DNA of 64,000 nucleotides from the NCBI RefSeq assembly GCF_029784155.1, contig NC_073692.1, positions 322,893,906-322,957,905 on the forward strand, given 5' to 3'. Position numbers and translations under genes: made by a program. The DNA comes from Uranotaenia lowii (Eukaryota; Arthropoda; Insecta; Diptera; Culicidae). Under the pieces are notes generated by a model that did not search any database, was not told where the DNA came from, and saw only the letters and a program-made list of their open reading frames with translations. This document shows, piece after piece, positions 1 to 11,969 of the stretch. The stretch's first letter is position 1. Each line of letters starts with the position of its first letter.

Positions 1-3000
1 TGAATACAAAGCGCTTCTTCAATCCACTTCGAACGGGACGCAAATTCAAAGAGATGAAGTGTGGACCCTTGAAAGAAAAAAAGAAACTTCAAGCTAACGG
101 ATCACTCAAACTGCTGTGAATGGGTGGGTTTGCAAATTCGAATGAGCGACTGTTGCTCAAAAGTGCACTACATCATTCGCTTTGAAAATCGGATTTTGAC
201 TATGGGTTAATCCAACGATTCGCTAAAAGTAGGTGGATACTAATTTGGTTGAATGTTGCAATTTTTAATAAGGTATTCATTTTTTGAGGTTGAGACACCG
301 TTAAAATTGAAACGTTTTTGATTGACAAATAAGACATAAGAAGAAACGGTTATTTATTGAGAAATCAAGAAAAAATGTTTACTGTTGATTGCTGAATATT
401 TTACATATATAACTTCAAAGTATTTAAAAAAATAATATCGAAATACAGAAAACGATAACATTACGAAGACAATTTGTTGATATCTCATTTATCTACCCAC
501 TAATATTTTCGTTTTTTTTGCACTGTAATTGGAAGCAGGGCTGTATGATGATTGTAGTTGGATTTGATGAATTTTAAAGTTAAAAACGTGTTTAAGAATC
601 CGATTCAACAGTGAATTGTTTAAACACAGGACTAAATCAATCATCTCCATATTTAATGCAATGTGAAGCTTTTTTTTTGACATTTTGAGTTTCTTTTTTG
701 AAAATTTAATTTTATATTTCTGAAATAAAGACTAATGAGGCCTTCAGAATCAGAGGGGTGCATGTCCAAAATCATCAATTTTGAGTTAACCCTTTTATGT
801 ATATTTTTTTAAAATGAGAATTGCAGTTATTGATTCACTAAAATATTAACGTTTTAATTCGCATAACAAAACTCAACAGGTTGAGGTCGTTATTTTGAGT
901 ATTATAAAATTGGGTCCTTCAAAGTAAAAAAATACATTTCAAAGTTCTTAGTTTGTTTCAATACCATTTTGCTAATTTCTTCAAAACCTTGTTAATTTGG
1001 CGCAGGAAGGTGTATGTGATGGATTGAGATTAAAAAATAGGTTTGAATTTGCAAATGTGAAGAAAAAACAACGATTTACCAAAAACTACTTTAAAAAAAT
1101 TGACTTTTGCTTTTTTTTGTATAGGGTGAGTGCTTCTACTTTGGACCTAGAGCCTTCTTTAGTCCTAAAATGCCGAAAATTGTAAATAAGTCATTTTGGT
1201 TGCGTATTATAAACATGCTGCTATGTGCACAATGAACTCATATTCTTCCTGAATCCCTCCATACCGCTTTTTGCCATAAAAAGTCTTTCTGATAAAATTT
1301 TCAACGTTTTTAAGAATGTGCCTCCTATTCAGTGGTAAATTAGACAGCTCAATTAGTGGGGCGCGTTTTGAGAAATCGGAGGGAATAAGGAAAAACCACG
1401 TTTTTTTAGTGTCCATGCCAAAGTTTAAAGGGTAATTACTTTCACTGTGGAGAATATGAACCAGACTACCTATTTTTACTAAAATAAAAGAAAATCAATG
1501 GAAAACCCGGAAAATTTGTAAAGGGTCCAAATATAGGAGACTTTGACTTTGATGTTCCATTTTTAGACCTAACATCACAAAAACTTCGTTTGAATACCAA
1601 ACAAATCAACAAAAGTGCGAATTTTTAATTGAGGCATAATTCCGAACCAATATTGAACATTACTTACATTTTTTGTTAGCTTTACGCAAATAAACTACAA
1701 GTTAGTTAACATAAAAAAGTTTAGGCTATTGTTTTGCTGATAAAACTGACGGGGAGTAAAAGTGTTTAAAATATTCATAACAGAAATGTAAGTTTTTTTT
1801 TGTCGTTTAAAAGCTGTAATACTTTTTTCTGATAATATTTGATAGAAGTTTACAATTTTTAATGAATTCTTTTTTTTTATTTTCGAAAAATCATACTTTT
1901 TATAATAATTTTAGTTATAGGTCCAATTGAAGGTACCAGTACAGTTCCAAAATAGGAACAGTAGGTTCAAAGATGGAAATTTTGATCATCAGTATCTTTG
2001 CTAATCTTTCAATAATGGCGAAACCTATGTTGAAAATTCTCAGTGAAACTGGTAGATAAGATCATGAACTATAAATAAATTTCTTGAAAGGTATAAAGCT
2101 CCCGTTTGTTTATGAGAAAAATATAATTCTTAAAAAACCACCGCTTAAAGGGTCCAAAGTAGGGCAACTAACCCTACTTTGTTCGATATCTCAAACATTC
2201 ATTAAAATATCGTAATAAAAATACCATGAGTTAATTTCTTTTAATCTTTTAAATATTTTTTGTGAATACATTACTCAAAAATACCCTCGCGTTTTGAAAA
2301 TATTTGGGTTTTGATTAGTGTTATTTGAAAACAACACTATTCAGTAACTGCGTTAAGTTTCCCTAACGATTTTTCATGTTTCAATGTACATCTGGTGCAT
2401 AACTCGAGTTTTTTTTAAATGCTTTTGAATACTTTTTCGATTGAATTAAAACTGCTCGAAAGAAATATATGAGAAATCTAGCACCTTCACAACTTTGAAA
2501 TGAGTTTCTCGTAGCTATCATATAGGTACTTGCATCCCTCTGATCCCAAGCGGCTCAAATAATCTTCAAAACTGCTAACATCTTATAACGAAACTCCATA
2601 CAACAAAGATGAGACAAATTAGAAATCAGACATATTTTTGTTAAATTTTAATAGTATCGAGTTATAAAAAAGTTTTAGTGATAATCCTATTGATAATATC
2701 CAGAAATTTGTTAATCGATTTAAAAAAAAAGTAAGAGTATATAATTGGAAGGTAGAAATTCAAATTTATTTGTATAACAACCTTAACTAAACCGCATTCG
2801 AAACATAAGGTAAGAATGAACTGATCTTTATGCATTTAGAACGGTTTCATACAAAAAACTGATTAAATATGATGTTCAAGGTGGAATATAATAACAATAA
2901 AAAGTTTTTATGTGAAAGTTATTGTTTTCATTTTCAGAAATTTTGCAAAAGATTTTTGAAACTGTAGATTTTGAGTTAACATCAGACGAATCAAAATAAT

Positions 3001-3289
3001 TAATTATCGTTGGAAAGCGGAGATACAGAATTTTTTTTCCGCTTTTTTGTAACAATACATTTCGCGATAACTTCATCTATCACAAGAACTAAAGCTACAG
3101 TCATCGGATCATTGAAAGCTTGTCTTGAAATTACAATTTTTAATTTAAATTGCACCTTTTCATTGAAATTTTGTAAAAAATTCAAAATGCTATAAATATA
3201 CATAGAGGTTGCTTAATTTCAATACACATGTTAGCTAAATATATGCCGAAAATGCGCTGAATGCTTTGCACAGGGGACTGAGAAAAACG
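1..3289. other. Unassigned AT-rich non-coding DNA
   Basis: I see no supportable gene here; the short open frames are low-complexity and have no recognisable domains. The stretch holds a small perfect hairpin at 2156-2180 (AAAGTAGGG, a 7-nt loop, then CCCTACTTT) and one copy of a dispersed repeat (2211-2291). Runs of T and A are frequent throughout. Confidence 0.6.
2211..2291 (-). repeat. Dispersed repeat, partner of 62301-62380
   Basis: The reverse complement of this segment resembles 62301-62380. Shared blocks include CGTAATAAAAATACCAT and ACTCAAAAATACCC in the same order and spacing. The two copies are in opposite orientation about 60 kb apart. The family is unknown and no coding capacity is visible. 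In the 62-kb copy the repeat lies just outside a hAT-like insertion. Confidence 0.55.
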
Positions 3290-3403
3290 GAGAATCATCG
3301 TTAATGATCTCACAAATTGTGAAGCCAATGATTGAATTTGTGGTAATTTGTTGCAATTTGTTAGGGAAAAAGAGAAGGTTTGAGTTAAAATGAGAGAAAC
3401 CAG
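3290..3403 (+). repeat. Dispersed repeat, partner of 59040-59154
   Basis: This segment matches 59040-59154 in the same orientation, sharing CCAATGATTGAATTTGTGG and AAATGAGAGAAACCAG with similar spacing. At 59 kb the homologous block interrupts a DD37E transposase remnant, so it behaves like a short inserted element of roughly 115 bp. Terminal repeats are not clear by eye. Confidence 0.6.
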
Positions 3404-3619
3404 TGCTCAGAGAGAGTGAAAATGTGCTAATTGTTGCAAATTGTTGCAATTTGTGAAGCTTTGTGGAATTTTGATCATTACCATTCCAAATGCAAAGAAT
3501 TCTCTCTCCACTGCAATCCCTTGGCTTTGCACCAAAAATGATGTTATCGCTTTTCTGTCACCACTGGCATTAAGACTAGAGCTCTCTAGGGCAAAATGAT
3601 GACCACTACAGACAAACAT

Positions 3620-4502
3620 TAAAGCGAAGCAAAAAAAAATTTAAGGGATTTCATTCTATTGGTTAATGCATCCCTAAAACAAGAGTATAAAAAATTTGCC
3701 GCCGCACACAGGAGTACGTAGAAGAAAAAGTTGGCCAAAAATATTTTTAAGGTTTAAAGTCAATAAAAGAGTTTATTTTGACTCACCAAACGTTTTTTAA
3801 ATCATTTAATGTACTTTTTGTCGATTTCGTAATTTTTCATAATTTTAGAGATTTTCTTACATTTATATGACATGAAAGATAATCCAGGATAAATATTTTA
3901 TAAAATTATAAAAAATCTTAAAAATTTTTATTGGTTTTTAAAAGTGAAATGAAAATTGAAAATATTAGTAAAAAAACATAAATTTCACTGAGCTTTAATT
4001 TGAAATAAACGATGCCCTAAGTGATTATTTTGTGTAAAAAAATAATCTATTTTTTTAAACTTCAACCTAAAAAATCTCGAAATTGCGCAAGTATGCGCGA
4101 TTTTTTTCTTTTGCCTATGATTTTTGAAGTTATTAATTTTCAAATGATATCAAACATTTTGCCGGGACTTGCTGGGAACATAAACAAAAACACTTATTTG
4201 TAAAAAAAAATCAACGTTCAAAACAAAATATAAATAAAAGAATTTTCAAGGCAGTATACAGTGTCTCTAAAATCATTGATTTTTATCTATTATACTCAAA
4301 ATTATTCAACATTCCCCCATTGAAGTTCTCCATTTCAAATTTTTATTTTTAATCGCTCAAGAAAGTTTTATCCATAGATTTGACTTAGTCGCGCTCATTC
4401 AACGATTTGTAGAAAAATTCTATTCCTTAAAAATACTAAAGTTTCGACAGCTGCTACAGCTTAAAAACAAATCAGATGTCAAAAAAAAACGACCGTTACA
4501 TG
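3620..4502. other. Unassigned AT-rich non-coding DNA
   Basis: No gene, terminal repeat or RNA is recognisable. The composition is A/T-rich with many homopolymer runs. Confidence 0.5.
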
Positions 4503-4719
4503 TGTTGAGATTCGTCTCATCGAAGTAATCGATAAGATGAATAACAACACACGCATGTTGGTGTTATTATTAACAAATTATTGTAACTATGGTTCCCATG
4601 AATCTCTAGGGAACCGATTACTATAAATAGCATGAAATGTACTGTAATAAAGTATTCCAAGTTCTACCACCAACTAGAACAAGTCTCTCCTTTCCACTGC
4701 CCAAAGTGCTGCATCAACA
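4503..4719 (+). repeat. Solo Ty1/copia-type LTR
   Basis: The 217-bp segment starts TGTTGA and ends TCAACA, a 6-bp terminal inverted pair of TG...CA type. It contains a TATA-like TATAAATAG near 4622 and an AATAAA signal near 4647, in the order expected for U3-R-U5. It is followed directly by GGTTATGGGCCCAG, the half-tRNA-iMet primer-binding site typical of copia elements. No second LTR was found in the window, so this is a 5' LTR with a truncated interior. The family assignment rests on the primer site and LTR form. Confidence 0.75.
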
Positions 4720-4789
4720 GGTTATGGGCCCAGCACTAGTGGAAAGGAGGAGAGAAGTGGAATCATCAGCGGCAGGAGGACGACCTGGT
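4720..4789 (+). other. copia-type primer-binding site and leader
   Basis: GGTTATGGGCCCAGCACTAG follows the LTR end without a gap. Copia elements prime reverse transcription with an internal fragment of initiator-methionine tRNA, and this sequence fits that site. The purine-rich leader after it (GGAAAGGAGGAGAGAAGTGG) runs straight into the minisatellite, and no gag or pol coding follows. Confidence 0.7.
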
Positions 4790-5410
4790 AGCCGTTTGGA
4801 AGTGCGTCGAACCTGGTAACCGTTTGGTAGTGCGTCGAGCCTGGAAACTGATTGGAAGTGCATCGAGCCTGGGACCGTTCGGAGGCGTCGAGCCGGGAAT
4901 CCATTCGGAGGTTATAATGCCTGGAATCCGATGGAAGGGGGTCGTGCCGGAAATCCGTTCGGAGGTGATCGAGCTGGGAATCCTTTCGGTGGCGTCGAGC
5001 CGGGAAAACCATTCGGTGGCTTCGAGCCGGGAATCCATGCGGAGGCGTCGAACCGGGAATCCGTTCGGAGGTGTCGAGCCAGGGATCCAATTGGAAGGTG
5101 GTTTAGCCTGGTATCCAATTGGAAGGCAGTAGAACCAGGAATCCGTGCGGAGGTGTCGAACCTGGAATCCGTTGGAGGTAGTCGAGCCGGGAATCCGTTG
5201 GAGGTGGTCGAGCCGGGAATCCGAAGAGGGTCGTCAGGCCACTGGGAAGGCGAAAAGCCTTGAGGCTACAAACTGCAAAGAGCGTCAAGCCGACGGGAGG
5301 TTGTCGTCGAGCGAACCGAAGGCAGGTTGTCGTCGAGTGAGCCAGGAAATGATCGTCGGGCGAAACCGGTGGAAGGTCGTCGAGCGAAACCTAGTCGTGC
5401 TGAAGGCGAT
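4790..5410 (+). repeat. Minisatellite in copia leader (GTCGAGCCGGGAATCC type)
   Basis: This is a degenerate tandem array with a unit of about 26-30 bp, built on GTCGAGCCGGGAATCCGTTC followed by GGAGGTG. Roughly 15-17 units can be followed to about 5235; after that it decays into GTCGTCGAGCGAAC-type repeats to about 5410. It is clearly more GC-rich than its surroundings. Because the unit length is variable and rarely creates stops, several frames of 60-120 codons stay open on both strands. These are repeat artefacts and I do not call them genes. Confidence 0.85.
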
Positions 5411-6101
5411 AACGTTCGGTGTGTGTCGAGGAGTGGCGGTTCAATACGTCCACACATTGCGTTGGGTCGATTTCCACTTTTTTTAATTTTGGGATAAATT
5501 ATCCAAAAGGATGACAATCCATAAAATGTTTTTCTTGTTTTGCTTGAATGAAGTGATCAAATTTTTATTGGGAGCTCGTGTTTTTATGCCAGTAGTGCTT
5601 TTCCAATCTTCTCATTTTTTGTACAGTACACTTTTCAATGCATTTTTGGCATAATGTAAGCGCCTAGCGGCATTGAAATTTTGCAACCTTTTCTTTAGGT
5701 GTACTGTTAAACATCCCTCAATGTAAATACCAAAATTGGACATACAGGATGCGTGATTTAATGGTGTTTGCTATTTTGTGTATATTTTTTCTATGTTTAG
5801 ATTTGTTTTCCTTTAAATTAGGATGAATTTATCTCTATTTTCCTTTACGATAATACTGCTTTTAAAATTTCTGATGATGAGAAATAAAATAGGATAAACA
5901 CGTGTGTAATCTTGTTTTTTAACTTAATCTATTTTATTGTAGTCTTAAAGAAATCTGTCGGTATTGATTATTTAATAACATCCATTTTATAAGGCAAAGA
6001 AATAAGCATGCTTATGCTTGAAAATTGTTCAAGGTTACTTACTTTTGTCATAGGTAACCTTCATATCTTTGAGAATGTCTTCTATAGAATACAGATTACA
6101 A
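5411..6101. other. Unassigned non-coding DNA
   Basis: After the minisatellite decays, the composition returns to AT-rich unique-looking sequence. No gene or terminal repeat is recognised. Confidence 0.5.
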
Positions 6102-6103
6102 TA

Positions 6104-6642
6104 CAGACCCCGTTCGATTTTGGCAACACGCCCGCACATTTTGTGTTGCCAAAATCGAAATTTTTGATCATTTGTAGCCATTTTTTATTTTTTTCATCAT
6201 GTTTTTGATGCATTTTGCACTTTTCTTAATTTGTTTATTATGTTTGTTTTAATTTGTTATATTTGCTGTTTTTGTCATTCTTCATCATTTTTTAGTTGTT
6301 TTTTGTCATTTTTAGTCTTTTGTTTGAATTTGTTTTTTAACTTTTAGAATTTTTCATCTTTTTGTCATTTTTAAGTACTTTATAAAATTTTTAAAAAACT
6401 TTGGTTTTTATTGTTGCATTTTATCACCACTTCAGAACATAAAAACGAATTTATGGTATTTGTCTAAATTAAATTGGTCCTATTATAACTAAAACTAAAA
6501 TGTAATGTTGTTTCTAAAAACCGTTCGATTTTGGCACATGTGCCAAAATCTGATGTTGTCAAAATCAGATGTTGCCAAAATCGAATGTTGCCAAAATCGA
6601 ATGTTGCCAAAATCGAATGTTGCCAAAAACGAACGTAGTCTG
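6104..6642. mobile_element. TA-flanked MITE, pogo/Tc1-like TIRs
   Basis: The left end reads TA then CAGACCCCGTTCGATTTTGG. The right end, reverse-complemented, reads TA then CAGACTACGTTCGTTTTTGG. This gives imperfect TIRs of about 24 bp with TA on both sides, as in Tc1/mariner/pogo elements. The left TIR continues into a 15-bp hairpin at about 6115-6158 (CGATTTTGGCAACAC and its complement). The right TIR is preceded by 5-6 tandem copies of the 16-bp unit AATGTTGCCAAAATCG (about 6549-6634). The element is 539 bp with no coding capacity, so it is non-autonomous. Confidence 0.8.
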
Positions 6643-6644
6643 TA

Positions 6645-9600
6645 CTTAACAAATCAGTTTCGATGCTAGCTCAGAGCATAATTTCTCACCCTCTCAGAGC
6701 ATTCATCAAACAAGCGATCGAAAAGGGCCCAAGCTGCAACAGCTCAGTTAAGTAAAACAAAAAAAAAAAAGATGATAAATGTGATGCTATTTGTACCGTT
6801 TACTTTACGAAATGCAAATTGCTCTGTAAATTGCATGTTCAGATGTCGGCTGTGTAAGATTGTTGATTCGCGCGTTAGAAAGCGAAAGACTTGTTGGGAA
6901 GCTGCATCAGATGTTTGTTGAAGCAGATTTTTGCATGTCGAGACCCTTCGTTCCGATCCAACTTTGTGGCACATGGTGTTGAATGAAACAGTATGTAACA
7001 ATGGCTGTTAGGAAAGGTGTAAAATTTTTAAAAGAAGTTTGAAAAAAAAAAACAAATTAATTTGGACATTGATGCCGACATCTACCTTGATTGACCGACA
7101 CTATTGAATCAGCCAATTGGTGATATTATATCGGCTGATCAATTTCCTAATTAGACTTTGACTCTGCCTTAGCTGGCCATTCATTGCCTTGGTTCAAATT
7201 ACCCGAAAATGATTCCTAAACGCCGAACTCTATTAGGCGCTAATTGATAATAATGACTTTGCACGGATAATATTCCTCAGTTTTGTGAGGCTTGACCATT
7301 TCTTGCCTTGGCTTGGCTTGGCGTTCGGTCAGGTTGATCATTTTATGCAATTCATGATGTATCAGTTCGATGGATCGATGGTTGTCAATTAACGCATTAT
7401 GTGATGTGCTGTGATGTGGTGAAAGTTTTGAGCCTTCTAATTATGTTTTTATTATTCGGTTTCATATCTCGTGCATTATTCAGCAACTGGCGAATATGTA
7501 AATTCGGCTAACACGCTTTGATGTCTCAATTGATATAGCGTAACAGCTCTTCAGTTCAGTTGCTTCACTTTGTGTTGACCAATTCCTGCTTCGTATGGTT
7601 TGACGATTTGTTTTGCAGTTTTTAGGGGCTGAAGCAGAAATGATGAAAAACTACCCACAAGTTCGCTACAAATACCATCCGTTTTAAAATGAAGCCTACA
7701 AAAATGAAAGATTTCTCCTAGATCACAAATTGTTACAACACGCACATATCAGTCAAACCAACAAAAATTTAATCGTTCTGTTTTCACCATTCCCCAAACC
7801 CAACAGTCTGAAATTGCCTTCAAGCACTTTGTTTCTACAAATTGCTCGAATCACGCTAATTACTCGGCTCCACCTTTCGCTTTAAACAATTTTCTACACT
7901 TAGTCAATGCTCACGCGCTCAAAGATTTGATCTGCGTATCCACACTTGATAGATGCATCTTTTCATGATACTTAACTATTTTGCAGACCCGTTCGCATGA
8001 AGTTTTGCTGTTAAAATTCAATGCTGTAGCAAAAGCTTACAGATGTTAGGAAATCGACAACACTGTTTTTTTACTATTTGGTGGTTAAATTGGTCAGAAT
8101 AAAACTTAACAAAATTTTATTACATTACTGACAAAAAGTTCGAAAAGCAACAACCTTCGAAAATTCTGTGTTTCGTATATTGACAATCTAAAAATGCGAA
8201 AATACGCTAAATAACGTCAACTTTTCAACCCTCTCTTCAAAATTCATCTGGTGTGAATAAAACAATTTTTACCATTCATTGATCAAAAATTTCCGGTTTC
8301 ACACCAATATTTTACATATTTTGTAGTCATGATCTTAAAAAAATTCAAAAAATATATATCCATATGTGCAACGCATAGCTTTTAACTTCAGTTTTCTTGG
8401 ACACACATTTTTTTTAGCGTTTTGTAGCTGATCTACAGTTTTTTTTTTCGAAGAATGTTTTTTCTCGTTATTTTTTCCTCAGACTTTGAATATCGGCAAA
8501 TAGAAGTATTGTAGATGAATATTGTCTGAAATCATATCTGAGTTACATTACAAGGCTTCCAATGCTTTCAGGGTGCGTTCATTAAAAAAGTAATGATGCA
8601 AACATAGAGATTTTAAGAATTCATTGACGGTCCTCGAAGAAATTGTTTTACCCAAGCGGAAAAAACCCGTTGAAAGAAAAACGAAAATGCTCGATTTAAA
8701 AAAAACGAACTTTTCCTAGTTGGTATTCCCCTGAATTTTCAAATTCTTTAACTCCGTGGGAATGTTTGCCATACATATAACATTCAAATTTTAAATTGGG
8801 GTGATCAATTTCTTATAGGCAGAACTGTAGGACTTTGACTCGCAGCTTTATTTTTGTATCTTTTTTTTTAATGCTGTAGAACCCTTTTTTTCAATTTTTA
8901 AATTATTTTCGTCACAAAATGCATAACCATTTGCAACCATTTAACATATTTGTAGATATGTTGTCGCTGTTCCTAATCCCACCTCAAGATGTTTTTATAT
9001 TTCTTCTTTCCTATGTCTGCCAAACAGTTGCCATAAGTATGTATTTTAGATTAAAATATTTTGAATTAATCAGCGCAAAAAGTAAATAAAAATATCGATA
9101 AGTTTGGGTTTGATGCCGATTGTAGTAAACTCCGTCCAAAAGCGAGTGTCAGAGAGTTAATAAAATTCATTTTAGATTTTGCTTTTTTTTTTATAAAATT
9201 ACCAATTAAAAAATGACATACATATCATAGAAAGGCACCCATTTTTTTTAATTATCATTGCCGTTGCCTGTGCAGTATGATTTAAGTTAAGAATGACAAT
9301 TTTGAAAAAGTTTATGAATTTGTATCTTTTTTGTGATAACCTTTGAAAAATTTCAGTTTCAATGATTCTGATACCATTTTGATTACAAGTCCCGATTTTG
9401 ACAGAAACCATAAAGACAATTTTACTAGCTGGATAATTCCAATTAAAAAGATGGATTTAAATCTTAGAATCACACAAAAATGTTATAAATGTCCTCAACA
9501 CAAAACTTTAAGCTAATATTTTTCACTAACTATTCGATTTCTTTTTTAATTATCCATTCCACGGAGATGTCACAATTTTTTTGAGCCACTTTTCAGTATA

Positions 9601-9695
9601 TAAAAATTTAATTAGAAAGCGTACAAAGCTCAAAGATATATCAATTGATCAATTGATTCAGTTTTTAAAACATTACATTTTGATATGTTTTTAAT
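6645..9695. other. Unassigned non-coding DNA
   Basis: About 3 kb without a supportable gene. 7060-8000 is slightly less AT-biased and looks single-copy, as expected of intronic or intergenic sequence. I see no exon with a recognisable domain. Confidence 0.5.
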
Positions 9696-10202
9696 TAAGC
9701 TTGCCAGATTGCCCGGTTTTACCCGGATTTGCCCGGATATTTGATGCAAAATTTCGAGAAAGTCCGGTCCAACCCGGTTGCCCGGATATCGTGAAAAATG
9801 TCCGGAGGATATTGCCCGGATTTTTCCACAACTTTCACAAAGAAACCAAAAAAAAAATCAAAGTTTTTGAGTAAGTTTCAGCAAAATCGATTAACGGTAG
9901 GGAAATTTTCAACGGTTGTTTCAAATGATTTCGCTGATTTACTTTTATAAACCTTTAAATATTTAAGTGTTCCAAAAAGTTTTTGGGAGTCTGCAATTAT
10001 ATTAATAAAATATTAATTTCATTTTTTTTGCATTTTTTTTTCTTTGCTTTTATATATAATAACACCTGAATTTTGCCCGATTTTAGCTCGGTTTTCGGAT
10101 TTAAAAAATTGAAATCCATGCCCGGATTTAGCCAGGTTTTTTTGAAAAAATGCCCGGAGTTGCTAGGCCCGGATGGGAGTGGAAAAAATTCTGGCAACCT
10201 TA
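9696..10202 (+). mobile_element. MITE of CCCGG-rich family, copy 1
   Basis: The ends are TAAGCTTGCCAGATT on the left and TAAGGTTGCCAGAATT as the reverse complement of the right. Inside the left end are repeated TGCCCGGTTTTACCCGG and TGCCCGGATAT motifs; the right side has GCCCGGATTTAGCC and related motifs. The same architecture occurs at 37417-37884 and, reversed, at 60546-60951. There is no coding capacity. The superfamily is uncertain; the 37-kb copy suggests hAT. Confidence 0.75.
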
Positions 10203-11158
10203 TTTTAAATGTTTATTTCGAGAAAAAATAGGTATTGAAGTCGTGACGTCACAACGCACAAGTTATATATGTTTGGTTCTGAAAATTTCACATTTTTTAT
10301 TTAAACGTTTAAAAAAAAACAAAATAACAAAGAGAACTTTTTGTTATAAAAATGACAGAAAAGAAATCAAAGTTTCAAAGATTCGTTAAATTTCTATCTT
10401 TGGTAGACATAAATGCATATAAATTCCAGAAAAAACGACTAAATAAACACAAAATTGTGCTCTTTGTGAAATTTAAAGATGTTTATTTTGTGATATTTTT
10501 TGATGAAAGATAAGAGCTTTGTTTGCACTTGCCGGCAATTGCTCTGGTGTACCTTACTTATGTTTATTTTGAGCCAATCAAATCAAACAATTAAATAAAA
10601 ACTATCATTGTTGCGAATCGTTGCCTTGTAATTTTTTTTTTTATTTAAAATATTTTCAAGATCAAAGGAAAATGATAAACCAAACATTAAAATCAATATA
10701 TTGTAACTAAACTTTGATTTTAAACGATTTCAAAATAATAGCGAGTGTATGAATTTGAAAAGAAGAAAAGAATTTTGATTTCAGTATCATAACACAGATT
10801 TCGAATCCGTTATCAGACATCATTGAATAAATAGTTTTGAAACACAAAACTCGAAAATGAATTCGAATATTCCGATAGATTTTGTCTATCACATTCTGTT
10901 TTGGTGCTTTTGCTTGTACATCTTTAAAATTTAGCAATTTTTACTGAATTGTAGCTTTTTGAAATAATGAACCTACTTCAAAACTTTAAATAGATTTTAA
11001 ATCTATTTATTTTTCTATATTTCATAAAGGATCAAGACTTGCCTACATTTTCTTATTTCTGAGATACAACGCTTTCGTTAGAAAAAAAATGATGTAATTT
11101 CACAATTTTTTAGAATATGCAACTTGAAATGATATAACATTTTTTTTATTTCTGACAA
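10203..11158. other. Unassigned AT-rich non-coding DNA
   Basis: No gene or element end could be recognised here. Confidence 0.45.
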
Positions 11159-11969
11159 CTTTTTCTTGGGAAATTCTGGCTTGCAGTCTATTTTAAAGCA
11201 AAAACGATTTTTGTTTTATGTATCCTTCGTTTCAATCCGTTTTGGATCTTCTTCAGGGACTAAAAATTGTATTTTTCAATTAATTTTTGACCGATTACAA
11301 AATATTTGTTGTGAGATGTTTACCTAAAAAGTGTCGTTTTCTTGTTTTTGTCGACTCGGTTGGTCTTGTAAAGCTGTCTTTTTATTTGTTTTTTTTTATT
11401 ATTATTATTTTCCGAATTAATTCGTGTTTATGACAATAAGGTGTAGTGATTGACTCACTTTGTTAAGTGTTTCTCGGATGAAAATCGGTTGTCCGGGGAT
11501 TTTGGGATAAACTTTCCTCAGCATCGAAATTTTGGCACAGTTTTTACATTTCAGTTTTCACAACACTATACAATCAATTAACGAAAATTCAAAACACAAA
11601 TATAAACACACAAATAAAAACCACCACGCTACACACAACACAGAACAAGGAAAGTTTATCCCAAAATCCGAGAAACACTTAACACAGTAAGTCAATCACT
11701 ACACCTTATTGTCATAAACACGAATTTTTTCGGACAATTAAAAAAAAAGACAGCTTTACAAGACCAACCGAGTCGACAAAAACAAGAAAACGACACTTTT
11801 TTAGGTAAACATCTCACAACAAATATTTTGTATTTAATCGGCCACAAAGTTGATTGAAAATTACAATTTTTAGTCCCTGAAGAAGATCCAAAACGGATTT
11901 AAAGGATACATAAAACAAAAATCTTTATGCTCTAAAATAGACTGCAACCCGGAATTTCCCAAGAAAAAC
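11159..11969. mobile_element. Foldback element with ~330-bp inverted arms
   Basis: The left arm (about 11159-11520) and right arm (about 11645-11969) are reverse complements over most of their length. Landmarks are TTTTCTTGGGAAATTC with GAATTTCCCAAGAAAA at the tips, CCGTTTTGGATCTTCTTCAG with its complement, and GTCGACTCGGTTGGTCTTGT with its complement. About 120 bp of spacer lies between. No transposase is encoded. The form matches foldback or long-TIR non-autonomous DNA elements; I could not define a target-site duplication. Confidence 0.85.

Noticed and set aside
4637..5517. Several open frames of 60-120 codons on both strands
   Set aside because: They lie in the GC-rich copia-leader minisatellite, and the repeat unit keeps multiple frames open. 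No similarity to copia Gag.
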